Below are positions 34,324 through 43,261 of a stretch of 64,000 nt of DNA, piece by piece. Numbering within the stretch: the first letter of the stretch is position 1; every line of letters begins with the position of its first letter. The notes below the pieces were generated by a model that did no database searches, had not been told where the DNA came from, and worked only from the letters and a program-made list of their open reading frames with translations. The position numbers were made by a program, and so were the translations under genes. The DNA lies in assembly GCF_007993045.1 (NCBI RefSeq), contig NZ_VOOR01000007.1, positions 115,426-179,425 of the forward strand, written 5' to 3'. The DNA comes from Phaeodactylibacter luteus (GTDB lineage Bacteria > Bacteroidota > Bacteroidia > Chitinophagales > Saprospiraceae).

Positions 34324-37300
34324 TTAGGTCTCACTGGGCGAATAACCGAATTTTTCTTTATACCGGGTAGCAAAATACTGAGGGCTGCCGAACCCCGTCC
34401 TAGCGCTAACTTCTGCCACGTTGAACTGGCCTTGCTGCAAGAGCTGATGAGCACGCTCGAGGCGGAAATCCCTGAGGTAGGCTGTAGCCGATTTCCCAGT
34501 CAGGGCTTTCAGTTTTCGGTGGAGCTGAGAGCGGCTCATGAACACCTCTGCTGCGAGGAGCTCAATGGTCAACTGTTCATTATCGATATGGCTTTCGATG
34601 GCCTGCTTCAGGCTGACGATAAATTCAGCCTCTGCTTCCGGGGGTTGATAGCTGTGCGGTTGGGTATTTGCAGGCTCGCCAGATAGCTGGAAGTAGGCCT
34701 GCATGTACTCCCGCTGACGGAGGAGGGCATTGACCTGGGCGGTGAGCTCTTCAATATGGAAGGGTTTGCCGATATAAGCTTCTGCACCATGGTTGAGCCC
34801 TTCAATGCGGCTGTCCAGCCCAGATTTTGCGGTCAGCATAACGACCGGTATATGAGAGGTGCGCTTGTCTTTTCGCAACAGCTGCACAAATTCAAACCCG
34901 TCCATACGGGGCATCATGACATCAGAGATGATGAGGTCGGGCGTATGCTCGGTAGCGAGCTGCAGCCCGGTCACTCCGTCGCGTGCAGCGAATACTTGAA
35001 AATCGGGCTGAAGGATACTGTGCAAGAAAGCCCTGACCTCCTCGTTGTCATCAACGATAAGGATACTGAGCTGCTCCCCATTGGAGCTGCCGACGTGGGG
35101 CGCTGTGTTTTCCGGGATCGAGAGGGGGCTGTCCTGGCTGTTTTGGCTGACCGGGATGGGCAGGGAGACCGTAAACTGCGAGCCGCCCCCGGCCATGCTC
35201 TCCACCCCAATGTGGCCGTTCATCAAAGTAGTGAGCTCTTTGCAGAGCGCCAGGCCTATGCCTGTACCTGGAGCTTGGGATGCCCCCTGGCTATCCGATC
35301 GGTAAAACCGCTCGAATATACGCTCCTGCTCCTCCTTAGGGATGCCGAGCCCGTTGTCTGTGACCCTAAACTGCAAAGGCAGAGGCTGACCGGGCATAAA
35401 ATGGCTGCTCACCACCACCTGCCCTCCGGGCGGGGTGAATTTTAAAGCATTGGAGATCAGATTGGTCAGTATTTTTTCCACTTTATCATGGTCAAAGTAG
35501 ACATGCTGTAGTGCAGGATCTGCGTCTGGCTGAAAAAGCAAGCCCAGCTCTTGCCCCTTTGCCCTGCTGCTGAACCCCTGCACGATATCTGCCATAAAAT
35601 GAGAAAGATCCCCCTTTTCGTAGAGGACAGGCATGAGCTGGCCGTCCATGCGGTTGATGTCGAGCAGCTGGTTGACGAGCTTCAGCATCTTTTCCGCATT
35701 GCGGACGATCAGTTGGGCCCAAGTTTGCTGCTGAGGCTGTTTTTGGCGGGCCTGAAGCTGCCGGGCCGGCTCAAGGATCAGCGTCAGCGGTGTCCTGAAC
35801 TCATGGGTGATGCTGGAAAAGAAGTTGCTTTTGATCCGGTCAAGCTCTGAGAGCCTTTCGGCTTCCCTTTGTTCGAACCGGAGCTGGTTCCTGAGCTTGG
35901 CCCTTCTGACTTGCACGGAGTAGGCCGTCCAAATAGCGGCAGCTGCGAGGAGGCAGTAAGCAGCCCAAGCCCAATGGGAAGCCCACCAGGGCGGGGTGAT
36001 GGAAAAGGAGAGCGCAGCAGGCTTTGTACTCCACACCCCTTGGCTGTTCGCCCCCCAAACTTTGAAGGTATAATCGCCGGGAGAAAGGTTGGCGTAGGTC
36101 ACTTCGTTGCGGTTTCCGGCTTCTACTAAGGAGGCATCGACCCCTTCCAATTGATAGCGGTAGCGGTTGTTGGCGGCAGCGGTAAAGTCAAGGGCTGCAA
36201 ACTGGAAACTCAGGACGTTGTCGGAATGCCTCAGGGTAAACCGGCTGGCCGTTGGGATCCATGCTGGCAGGGCATCTTGCCTATGGACATGGTAGGGCTG
36301 GTTGTTGATGCTCAGGCCTGTAAATTGTATTTGCGGGCGGGCGCTTGAGTCTTTCAATTCCGAAGGGTGGAAGAAGTTGATACCATTGATGCCGCCAAAG
36401 TAGAGCGTGCCATCTGTTGCCCTGAAATAGGAAGTCGTATTGAATTCGTTGTCTTGCAGCCCATCTTGTGCGGTGTAATTCCGGAAACCTCCCGTTTGGG
36501 GCTGAAAATTAGACAGCCCCCGGTTGGTACTCAGCCACAGGTCGTCATTGGCACCAGCCAAAATCCCATAGATCACGTCATTGGGCAAGCCATCAAGCAC
36601 GGTGTAGGACCGGAACTCCCCGGATGGGATGTCCAAGGCATTAAGCCCTCCGCCTTTGGTGCCGACCCAAAGCGTCTCGGGGGCGAACGGGGCTATGAGG
36701 AGGCTGTGGATGAAATTCTCGGATAAGCTATTGGGGGTATTGGCATCAAATTGATAGAGCCTCGGGCGGCTCAGCTTTCCGGCTACAGCCGAAAAGCCGA
36801 TGAGGCCATACTGTGTGCCCAGCCAAAGCTGTTGATGGTGCTCGTCAAAAAAGATCGCTTGTATACCTACGATATTATTTATTTCCGGAAACCATTCAGA
36901 CAGGTCGTAGTACTGAATGCCAGCATCCGGCTGCCGGGTTGACAAAGACATCAGCTGCCCGTCTCGGTTGCCCAGCCAAAGCCGCCCCTCCGAAGAGCAC
37001 ACCATTGGGCTCCTCGGTTCTGGAGTGCCCTCATAGGGAAACCTTTTGACGGTTCCGGTTTTAGGGTTGACGAAAGCCAGGCAAGCCCCTTTTTCTTCTA
37101 TAGGGTAGTGCAGCCAATATTCGTCGAGGGCGGGGTTGAGCAGCCAGGTGGCCCGCCTGAGCCAATCAGGGAAGCCATCGGGGAAAGCTGCATTCCTGCT
37201 GGCTGGGCTGTAGCGGAGCATCTTTTGTGGAGACCAATACCACACCTGCCCTTCCAGGTCCTCGTAAATCTGCCGGATCGTCTGCCCTTCCAGGTGATGG

Positions 37301-38340
37301 TTGAAGCGGCCGGCAGTGGGGCTGTAGGGGAGCACTCCATAGCCGTTGGTCCCCAGCCAGATGATACCGCTGCGGTCCATGTATATCTGCGGGGTAAGGT
37401 AATTCCCTTTGGAGGGGGCCACCGAGGCAATTTCTGCCGAGCCGAGGCGTAGCCGGAACAAACCGCCAGAAGCCCCCCATACCTCCCCCTTTGGGGAACG
37501 GATGAGGCTTGGCGTGTACAAAGACCGGACCTCCTCTGGGACAACGTATACCTGCTTGACGTCCAGTTGGCTGTCTAGGTGGATGATCTCATCTGGGGTT
37601 GGCACCAGTACGCCCCCATCCGGCAATGACAGCAGCGTGCGGTATTGATTGGGCGGCTTAAGGGCGTGAGGCCCTAATGCAGGGGTCACTATCTCTGGCT
37701 GTAAGGTTTGTGGGTCAATACGGTACAATTGGGCATTACTAGCGGCCAGGAGGGAGCCATCCCCTAGAAAAGCTAAAGCGTTGATGACGGGAGGGGCTTG
37801 GCCCCCAAAATCGACGCTACGGGCGCGGACGTGCCCGCCCAGGCTGGCTGTGGACAAACGGCTTACCGATGTGAATGAAGCCGTGAGCCTGCAAAGCCCC
37901 ATCCGTGTGCCGGCCCAGTAGGTAGAGTCATTTTGCTGTACAAAGCTGATGATCTCATTGGAAGGCAGGCCGGCGGCCGGGCTGCTGATGTGATGAAACT
38001 TGCCCGTGTAGGGGGAAAATATGCTGATGCCGTTGTTTTCGGTCCCCACCCAGATATTGTGGTGGGCATCTTCGTGCAGGGTATTGACGACATGGCCTGC
38101 GAGGGAGAAGGAGTCTTCTGGCGAGCTATTGTAGACCCTGAGGCGATAGCCATCAAAACGGTTGAGGCCGTCTTTGGTCCCTATCCAAAGGAAGCCTTTG
38201 GAGTCTTGAAGGATGGTATGCACCATGCCTTGCGATAATCCATCTTTTGTACCGATGAGGCCTTCATCCTGAGGCGGCTGGGCGTATAGGAGGCCAGATG
38301 TTGCCAGGGCGGCTATTATGAAGATTTCCGCTATGCGCAT
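34324..38340 (-). CDS. Hybrid two-component system sensor/response regulator (HTCS)
   Basis: This 1338-residue protein combines a whole phosphorelay in one chain: signal peptide (1-20), two-component-propeller repeats (about 25-690; many copies of WIGTKDGLNRFD/LWLGTQYGL), a Y_Y_Y domain (about 700-765, ending NSQGVWST), a membrane helix (about 780-800), HisKA (phospho-His in SSITHEFRTPLTLIL), HATPase (NALKFTPPG, DNGLGIP, GTGIGLALCKE), a receiver domain (LSILIVDDNEEVR; Asp in DLIISDVMMPRMDGFE) and an AraC helix-turn-helix (about 1240-1335, MSRSQLHRKLKALTG, ARTGFGSPQYFATRYKEKFGYSP). HTCS proteins usually sense polysaccharide fragments and control nearby uptake genes, but no susC/susD or glycosidase genes are within the window. 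Confidence 0.95.
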   Translation of the reverse strand: MRIAEIFIIAALATSGLLYAQPPQDEGLIGTKDGLSQGMVHTILQDSKGFLWIGTKDGLNRFDGYRLRVYNSSPEDSFSLAGHVVNTLHEDAHHNIWVGTENNGISIFSPYTGKFHHISSPAAGLPSNEIISFVQQNDSTYWAGTRMGLCRLTASFTSVSRLSTASLGGHVRARSVDFGGQAPPVINALAFLGDGSLLAASNAQLYRIDPQTLQPEIVTPALGPHALKPPNQYRTLLSLPDGGVLVPTPDEIIHLDSQLDVKQVYVVPEEVRSLYTPSLIRSPKGEVWGASGGLFRLRLGSAEIASVAPSKGNYLTPQIYMDRSGIIWLGTNGYGVLPYSPTAGRFNHHLEGQTIRQIYEDLEGQVWYWSPQKMLRYSPASRNAAFPDGFPDWLRRATWLLNPALDEYWLHYPIEEKGACLAFVNPKTGTVKRFPYEGTPEPRSPMVCSSEGRLWLGNRDGQLMSLSTRQPDAGIQYYDLSEWFPEINNIVGIQAIFFDEHHQQLWLGTQYGLIGFSAVAGKLSRPRLYQFDANTPNSLSENFIHSLLIAPFAPETLWVGTKGGGLNALDIPSGEFRSYTVLDGLPNDVIYGILAGANDDLWLSTNRGLSNFQPQTGGFRNYTAQDGLQDNEFNTTSYFRATDGTLYFGGINGINFFHPSELKDSSARPQIQFTGLSINNQPYHVHRQDALPAWIPTASRFTLRHSDNVLSFQFAALDFTAAANNRYRYQLEGVDASLVEAGNRNEVTYANLSPGDYTFKVWGANSQGVWSTKPAALSFSITPPWWASHWAWAAYCLLAAAAIWTAYSVQVRRAKLRNQLRFEQREAERLSELDRIKSNFFSSITHEFRTPLTLILEPARQLQARQKQPQQQTWAQLIVRNAEKMLKLVNQLLDINRMDGQLMPVLYEKGDLSHFMADIVQGFSSRAKGQELGLLFQPDADPALQHVYFDHDKVEKILTNLISNALKFTPPGGQVVVSSHFMPGQPLPLQFRVTDNGLGIPKEEQERIFERFYRSDSQGASQAPGTGIGLALCKELTTLMNGHIGVESMAGGGSQFTVSLPIPVSQNSQDSPLSIPENTAPHVGSSNGEQLSILIVDDNEEVRAFLHSILQPDFQVFAARDGVTGLQLATEHTPDLIISDVMMPRMDGFEFVQLLRKDKRTSHIPVVMLTAKSGLDSRIEGLNHGAEAYIGKPFHIEELTAQVNALLRQREYMQAYFQLSGEPANTQPHSYQPPEAEAEFIVSLKQAIESHIDNEQLTIELLAAEVFMSRSQLHRKLKALTGKSATAYLRDFRLERAHQLLQQGQFNVAEVSARTGFGSPQYFATRYKEKFGYSPSET

Positions 38341-38432
38341 GAGTTTAGTGCATCGTTTGGGTACACAATCAAAGGGCAGTCGGGAGCGTTTGGGGCAGTT
38401 TAAAGGGAAGGCATTTCCTTATCATTTCGAAG

Positions 38433-38463
38433 TAAATATAACCGTTAACAGCTCGTTAACAAA
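38433..38463 (-). promoter_or_regulatory. HTCS promoter with paired GTTAAC sites
   Basis: On the minus strand TTTG (38463-38460), 19 bp, TATATTTA (38440-38433). The spacer holds two palindromic GTTAAC hexamers 5 bp apart (38444-38449 and 38455-38460 on the plus strand), 11 bp centre to centre, about one DNA turn, a plausible operator. The start codon is 93 bp downstream. Confidence 0.6.
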
Positions 38464-38502
38464 AGTTCGGGCCTGATTAACGCTAGTGAATCTGCCATTC
38501 CC

Positions 38503-38510
38503 TACTTTTG
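38503..38510 (+). promoter_or_regulatory. -7 box for the DUF1573 gene
   Basis: TACTTTTG matches TAnnTTTG, 112 bp before ATG 38622; no clear -33. It stands back to back with the HTCS promoter 40 bp away. Confidence 0.45.
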
Positions 38511-38621
38511 TGCCTAGGCACGAGCGGAAAGGGGAAGGCTGATGGCTCATTTTGGCAGGCCTCCAAACCTTTTTTCATGTGCCGCGTTCCCAATATTAAT
38601 TAAATCCAAAACTTAGCAAAG

Positions 38622-39137
38622 ATGTTGAAGCAAATCAAAGTTGCCGCTATGGCGTTGTTGGCAGTAGGTTTCGCAGCCAGCTGCAATAACAGTGAAACTG
38701 CAAGCCAGGCCGAAGCCCGTGAGAGCCTGGAAAATAGCGTACAACCTGCAACCCCACAGCCCGCCGCCGCACAGGCTGCTGCACCTGCAGGCCCTACCAC
38801 TACTATGGAGTTCGATGCCACGGAGTTTGACTTCGGTACGGTACAGGATGGAGAGAAAGTGTCACACACTTACACCTTCAAAAACACCGGCAGCGAGCCG
38901 CTTATCCTCAGCAATGCGAAAGGCAGCTGTGGCTGCACAGTGCCAAGCTGGCCACGTGAGCCTATCGCTCCGGGCGAAACAGGCGAGATCACAGTGGAGT
39001 TCAACTCTAAGAACAAGAAAGGCCGCCGCAACCAGAAAGTGACCATCACTGCCAATACCAACCCGCCGCAGTCATTTATCTACCTGAAAGGTGAGGTTAT
39101 GGGCGATGCAACTGCTGCACCAGCAGTAACGCAGTAA
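38622..39137 (+). CDS. DUF1573 lipoprotein
   Basis: The 171-residue protein has a lipoprotein signal (AVGFAASC, Cys at about 23), a low-complexity Ala/Pro/Gln linker (about 35-65) and one DUF1573 domain (about 66-160): EFDATEFDFGTVQDGEKVSHTYTFKNTGSEPLIL, then KGSCGCTVPSWPREPIAPGE. The CGC motif is a family hallmark. DUF1573 proteins are very common in Bacteroidota and form Ig-like beta-sandwiches on the outside of the cell; their role is not known. It is followed by a strong terminator and so is monocistronic. Confidence 0.92.
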   Translation: MLKQIKVAAMALLAVGFAASCNNSETASQAEARESLENSVQPATPQPAAAQAAAPAGPTTTMEFDATEFDFGTVQDGEKVSHTYTFKNTGSEPLILSNAKGSCGCTVPSWPREPIAPGETGEITVEFNSKNKKGRRNQKVTITANTNPPQSFIYLKGEVMGDATAAPAVTQ

Positions 39138-39184
39138 CCTGCTCCTGATCGCCTGTTTGCGGGCGTATTGAAAAGCAGTACACA

Positions 39185-39216
39185 AGCCCGGTTTCCAAAA
39201 CACTGGAAACCGGGCT
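39185..39216 (+). terminator. Strong rho-independent terminator
   Basis: AGCCCGGTTTCCA (39185-39197) pairs perfectly with TGGAAACCGGGCT (39204-39216), followed by TTGTTAT. It ends the DUF1573 transcript. Confidence 0.85.
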
Positions 39217-39257
39217 TTGTTATATCCGGACATATCCGGAATTAGTATCTTCGCGCC

Positions 39258-40130
39258 ATGAAAGTTTCAGATTACCTGTCGCTGGTCAAATTCAGCCATA
39301 CCATATTTGCCCTGCCGTTCGCTATGGTAGGCTTTTTCCTCGGCACGGTCGATTCTGGGGAGGGGCTCAGCCTAAAGCTGCTTGGCCTTGTCGTGCTGTG
39401 CATGGTTTTTGCCCGCAGTGCAGCAATGGGCTTCAACCGTTACCTAGACCGGGACATCGACCATAAAAACCCCCGCACGGCCAGCCGGGAGATCCCTGCC
39501 GGCGTCATATCGGCAAAAGCCGCCCTGCTGTTTGTTGTTTTGAACAGCCTGCTGTTCATTGGCACCACTTGGTTCATCAACGACTTGTGCTTCTACCTTT
39601 CCCCGGCTGCGCTGCTGGTCATATTGGGGTACAGCTACACCAAGCGCTTTACCTTCCTATGCCATTTCGTGCTGGGGCTGGGGCTGGGGCTTGCACCGGT
39701 CGGGGCTTACCTTTCGGTTACAGGCGCGTTCAGCCTGTTGCCTATACTGTATGGGCTTGCTGTGCTATTTTGGGTCTCTGGGTTTGATATCATTTATGCC
39801 TTACAGGATGATGATTTCGACCGGTCGTTATCTCTAAATTCAGTGCCGGTCAAAATGGGGCGCAGGCGTGCACTGAGCTTGTCCAATGCCCTCCACCTTG
39901 GCTCTGCGGCATTTATCCTTTATGCTGCTTGGCTGCTGGGGGGCAACGCGCCGGAAGTGTTTGGCGGGCTGCACTGGGGCGGTGCTGCTATCTTCCTGGT
40001 GTTGTTGTTTTATCAGCACACTTTGGTACGGCCTGAAGATTTGTCAAGGGTCAATTTAGCCTTCTTTACGACCAATGGCGTGGCAAGCTTGTTGTTTGGA
40101 GCCTTTTTCATCCTAGATGTGCTTGTTTAG
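39258..40130 (+). CDS. UbiA-family prenyltransferase
   Basis: The 290-residue membrane protein has eight or nine helices and both Asp-rich motifs of the family: NRYLDRDIDHKNPRTASREIPAG (first, about 62-84) and ALQDDDFDRSLSLNSVPVKMGRRRAL (second, about 178-203). These bind the Mg-prenyl diphosphate. It attaches a prenyl tail to an aromatic acid in quinone synthesis; in Bacteroidota that is usually menaquinone, so a MqnP-like role (futalosine route) is likely but unproven. A TATCTTCG box lies only 4 bp before the ATG, so the mRNA may be leaderless or nearly so. No other quinone genes are near. Confidence 0.9.
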   Translation: MKVSDYLSLVKFSHTIFALPFAMVGFFLGTVDSGEGLSLKLLGLVVLCMVFARSAAMGFNRYLDRDIDHKNPRTASREIPAGVISAKAALLFVVLNSLLFIGTTWFINDLCFYLSPAALLVILGYSYTKRFTFLCHFVLGLGLGLAPVGAYLSVTGAFSLLPILYGLAVLFWVSGFDIIYALQDDDFDRSLSLNSVPVKMGRRRALSLSNALHLGSAAFILYAAWLLGGNAPEVFGGLHWGGAAIFLVLLFYQHTLVRPEDLSRVNLAFFTTNGVASLLFGAFFILDVLV

Positions 40131-40196
40131 CTGGCCCACCCGCTGTATCGAACCGAAAAGGCTTTCCGGTTTTGGAACCTTCTGCGGCAGGAGCCG

Positions 40197-40340
40197 CTGA
40201 GCGCCATAATGGCATTGGACTAGCGATGCGCAGGGGTGGCAAGCCCGGCAGGGCCGAGCGGACAGCGAGCCCCGGAGCGTAGCGCCCCCCGCTCTTCAGG
40301 CGGGGGTAGGCCCCAAAAACCAAATCGCTAATTTATGCCC
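40197..40340 (-). mobile_element. Family A miniature element, copy 7
   Basis: The right end TTATGCCC finishes at 40340; the left end is decayed. The central hairpin differs in sequence but keeps pairing (CCCCGC-TCTTCA-GGCGGGG in place of CCTGCC-AGC-GGGCAGG). The neighbouring hairpin reads CCGGAGCGTAGCG here. It fills the gap between the convergent UbiA-like and PolX genes. Confidence 0.82.
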
Positions 40341-40348
40341 GATGGGCT

Positions 40349-41995
40349 CTACAGGCCGATGGCTTTAGCGAAGGCTTCCACACCAAGTGCATTGAGGCAT
40401 TGAGGGGCAGAGAGCCCGCCCTTCCGGGCGGCAAAGACCCCATAACGTATATCGTGTATGCCAGCGGTGCTGTGAGCATCAGGGTTGATGCACAAAGGCA
40501 CGCCTTTTTCCAGCGCGTAAGGGGCCCAAGACCAGTCTAGGTCTAGCCGGTAAGGGTTGGCATTGATCTCAATGGCCACCCCATTGGCAGCACAGGCATC
40601 GATGACTTTGGCATGGTCGATAGGATAGCCTTTGCGGGAAAGCAGCAGGCGGCCGGTCGGGTGCCCCAGTATGGTCGTGTAGGGGTTTTCGATGGCGGTG
40701 ATGAGGCGGGCAGTAGCCTTGTCCTCATCCATACGGAGGTTGCTGTGGACGGAGGCGATGATAAAATCGAAGGCCTTGAGCAAGTCTTCCTCATAATCCA
40801 GGCTGCCATCGTTGAGGATGTCGCTTTCGATGCCTTTAAAAATCCGGAAGGGCGCCAGCTCCTTATTCAGTGCATCGGCCTCCTCCATTTGCTGCAGGAC
40901 CCGTTCTGGCTGAAGGCCATTGGCATAAAAAGCGGACTTGGAGTGGTCGGTAAGGCCGAGGTACTCGTAGCCCTGCGCTTTGGCATAGCGGGCCATCTCT
41001 TCCAGGGTATTGGCGCCGTCGCTGTAAGTGGTATGGGCATGCACCACCCCCTTTATGTCGGCCTCCGTGATGAGCGCTGGCAGCTGCCCGGTGCGGGCGA
41101 GGCTTGCTGCCCAAGACTGTTCCCTCAGCTCTGGGGCAACAAAGGGGACCGAGAGCGACTGGAATATTGCCTCCTCATTGTCAAAAGCCTCGGTTGGGGC
41201 AGGCAGGGCGCTGGCAAAATCATCAGTTGCCGTGAGCTGGTACAGGGCGCTGCCAAAAGCCTCCGCAGCACAGGTGTAAACATAGGCGGGGACACCCTGG
41301 GCGGTTTTGCCTGCCCACTTCCCCTCCCCTACCTGCTCTAGGGGGGCTAGCCACAAGCTGGAAGCGATGACGCCTTCGGGAAGCGCAGCACTTCCAAAAA
41401 GGATTTCGATATGGCTGACCACTACAGCTTTGCGGCGGATGGCCCCACAGAGGCTGGCCTTCACCTGAGGGTATTGGCTTTGCAAGGCATCCAAAAGCTG
41501 GCTGGCTTCTGTTTCCACTGCAGCGTAGTGATAGCGGTTTTTGGATTTCTGGTAGTACTCTAGTTTTTGGCGCAGCTCTTCCTGCGTTTTTTTGCCGAAC
41601 CCTTTCAGCTCGACAAGCCGGTTTTCGTTTACGGCATAAAGCAGCTCACCGATGGACTCCACCTGTAGGCCCTGCCAGACCGCCATGATTTTTTTGGGGC
41701 CAAAGCCTTTGATGTTGAGCATTTCCTGAATGCCCTCGGGCGTTTTGGAGCGGTATTTCTCCAGCGTGCTCATCTGCCCAGAAGCCAAAAGCTCCTGGAT
41801 TTTGGCGCTGATGGCTTTGCCAACCCCTTTGATCTGCCCAATTTCTTCAGGCGCCATGCTGCTGAGCGGGCCTTCGTAAGATCTGAGCGTACGGTAAGCG
41901 CTTTGATAGGACCGGATTTTAAATGGGTTCTCCCCGTGCAGTTCCATCAGCTGTCCTAGCTGACGGAACTGCTGGGCAATCTCTTTATTGGTCAT
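40349..41995 (-). CDS. PolX-type protein: degenerate DNA polymerase beta domain plus PHP exonuclease domain
   Basis: The 548-residue protein has the order of bacterial PolX: N-terminal helix-hairpin-helix region (about 1-150: IKGVGKAISAKIQELL, IKGFGPKKIMAVW, LKGFGKKTQEELRQKL), a polymerase-beta-like nucleotidyltransferase region (about 155-270) and a C-terminal PHP domain (about 310-540: VVHAHTTYSDGANTL, YLGLTDHSKSAF, DYEEDLLKAFDFIIASVHSN, INPDAHSTAG). The polymerase motif GSxRR...DxD reads CGAIRRKAVVVSHIEILFG, so both Asp are replaced (His, Glu); the third Asp position appears to be Tyr (AYVYT). The PHP metal ligands look complete. It may act only as a 3'-5' exonuclease/AP endonuclease. It is monocistronic. 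Confidence 0.92.
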   Translation of the reverse strand: MTNKEIAQQFRQLGQLMELHGENPFKIRSYQSAYRTLRSYEGPLSSMAPEEIGQIKGVGKAISAKIQELLASGQMSTLEKYRSKTPEGIQEMLNIKGFGPKKIMAVWQGLQVESIGELLYAVNENRLVELKGFGKKTQEELRQKLEYYQKSKNRYHYAAVETEASQLLDALQSQYPQVKASLCGAIRRKAVVVSHIEILFGSAALPEGVIASSLWLAPLEQVGEGKWAGKTAQGVPAYVYTCAAEAFGSALYQLTATDDFASALPAPTEAFDNEEAIFQSLSVPFVAPELREQSWAASLARTGQLPALITEADIKGVVHAHTTYSDGANTLEEMARYAKAQGYEYLGLTDHSKSAFYANGLQPERVLQQMEEADALNKELAPFRIFKGIESDILNDGSLDYEEDLLKAFDFIIASVHSNLRMDEDKATARLITAIENPYTTILGHPTGRLLLSRKGYPIDHAKVIDACAANGVAIEINANPYRLDLDWSWAPYALEKGVPLCINPDAHSTAGIHDIRYGVFAARKGGLSAPQCLNALGVEAFAKAIGL

Positions 41996-42008
41996 TGCGC
42001 GGCTGCTT

Positions 42009-43235
42009 TTAAAAGGTCACTTCTTTCTCCAGGGTCTTTTCGCCCCGCTTGATGAGCACGATGGCCTTGTCGCCAGCGCTAAAACTGGACAACCCCTCCA
42101 TATAGCCGTAGATATCTTTTACGTCCATATCTCCGATTTTGAGTATGATGTCCCCTTTTTCGAGGCCAGCCTTGTCTGCGGTACGCCCCTGCATGACGCC
42201 ATCGATGCGCATGCCTGTGCCTTGGTAGACGTAATCCGGCATGACCCCGAGGGTGACTTTGTAGGCAGCAGGCCTGCGGCTCTCCTGCTCGTCTTGGGTT
42301 TTGGCAAAAACTAAACGGCCTTGCCCATCTAAGCTTTTGATAAGCGCCAGGATGTAATCTGTGGTAAGGAGCAGCCCCCGGTAATTGACCAGCTCGGAAT
42401 CGTCTTCCGGTTTATGATAATCCTCATGCTGCCCGGTAAAGAAGTGGAGGACAGGGATGTCTTCGAGATAAAAAGAAGTGTGATCGCTAGGGCCAATGCC
42501 TGATTCAGACTGCACAGCAGAGATGCCGCCTATACTGAGCCTGTCGAGCGCAGTTTTCCAGGCAGGAGAAGTGCCCACCCCGTTTACAGAAAGGACTTTT
42601 TCTTCGTTGAGCCGGCCTACCATATCCAAGTTGAGCATGTAGTTGACCTCTGCGAGGTTGATGGTAGGGTTTTGGACATAATACTTAGAGCCGAAGAGCC
42701 CCATTTCTTCTCCGGAAAAAGCGATGAAGAGGTAGTTATTTTGGGGGGCGGCCCCTTCTACCAGCAGCTCTGCCAAGCGTAGGATGCCGGCCACGCCGCT
42801 AGCGTTGTCATCTGCCCCGTTGTGGATAGCGGGGCTGCCCGTATGCCTTGAGCCCATAATGCCGTGCCCAAGATGATCGTAGTGGGCGCCAATAACGACA
42901 GTATGCTCGGCCCCATTGTCCAGGTAGCCGATTACATTTCGGGCAGTGCGCTCTTCGGTCTCCTTAGCATGCGGGTGCGCTTTGTACTGCACCTCAAAGT
43001 CTTGGAACCACTCGCCTGCGTAGCCTTTGGGGGAAAGCCCAAGCTCTTCAAAACGGTATGCGATATAATCGGCAGCCTGCCGCTCCCCTTTCTTGCCCGT
43101 CTCCCGGCCTTGCAGCAGGTCAGATGCCAGGTAGACAACGTCCACCTGCAGTTTCATGAGCGCCTCTGACTGCCCTTGTGCTACGGCCGTGCCTGCCAGG
43201 AAAGGCAATATGAGAATCCATGCCTTCATCTTCAT
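42009..43235 (-). CDS. Secreted M28-family zinc aminopeptidase with PDZ domain
   Basis: The 408-residue protein has a signal peptide (cleavage near AVAQG, residue 20), an M28 catalytic domain (about 80-310) with the co-catalytic metal ligands in VIGAHYDHLGHG, NGADDNASGVAGI, FIAFSGEEMGLFGSKYY, NLDMVGR and the last His in PVLHFFTGQHEDYHK, and a C-terminal PDZ domain (about 320-405: GTGMRIDGVMQGRTADKAGLEKGDIILKIGD). It removes N-terminal residues from peptides in the periplasm or outside. The gene starts 26 bp after the MBL hydrolase stop, so they may share a transcript, though each has its own AT-rich leader. Confidence 0.94.
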   Translation of the reverse strand: MKMKAWILILPFLAGTAVAQGQSEALMKLQVDVVYLASDLLQGRETGKKGERQAADYIAYRFEELGLSPKGYAGEWFQDFEVQYKAHPHAKETEERTARNVIGYLDNGAEHTVVIGAHYDHLGHGIMGSRHTGSPAIHNGADDNASGVAGILRLAELLVEGAAPQNNYLFIAFSGEEMGLFGSKYYVQNPTINLAEVNYMLNLDMVGRLNEEKVLSVNGVGTSPAWKTALDRLSIGGISAVQSESGIGPSDHTSFYLEDIPVLHFFTGQHEDYHKPEDDSELVNYRGLLLTTDYILALIKSLDGQGRLVFAKTQDEQESRRPAAYKVTLGVMPDYVYQGTGMRIDGVMQGRTADKAGLEKGDIILKIGDMDVKDIYGYMEGLSSFSAGDKAIVLIKRGEKTLEKEVTF

Positions 43236-43261
43236 GGTCTTGTGTTTTGTTGTTTTGGAAA

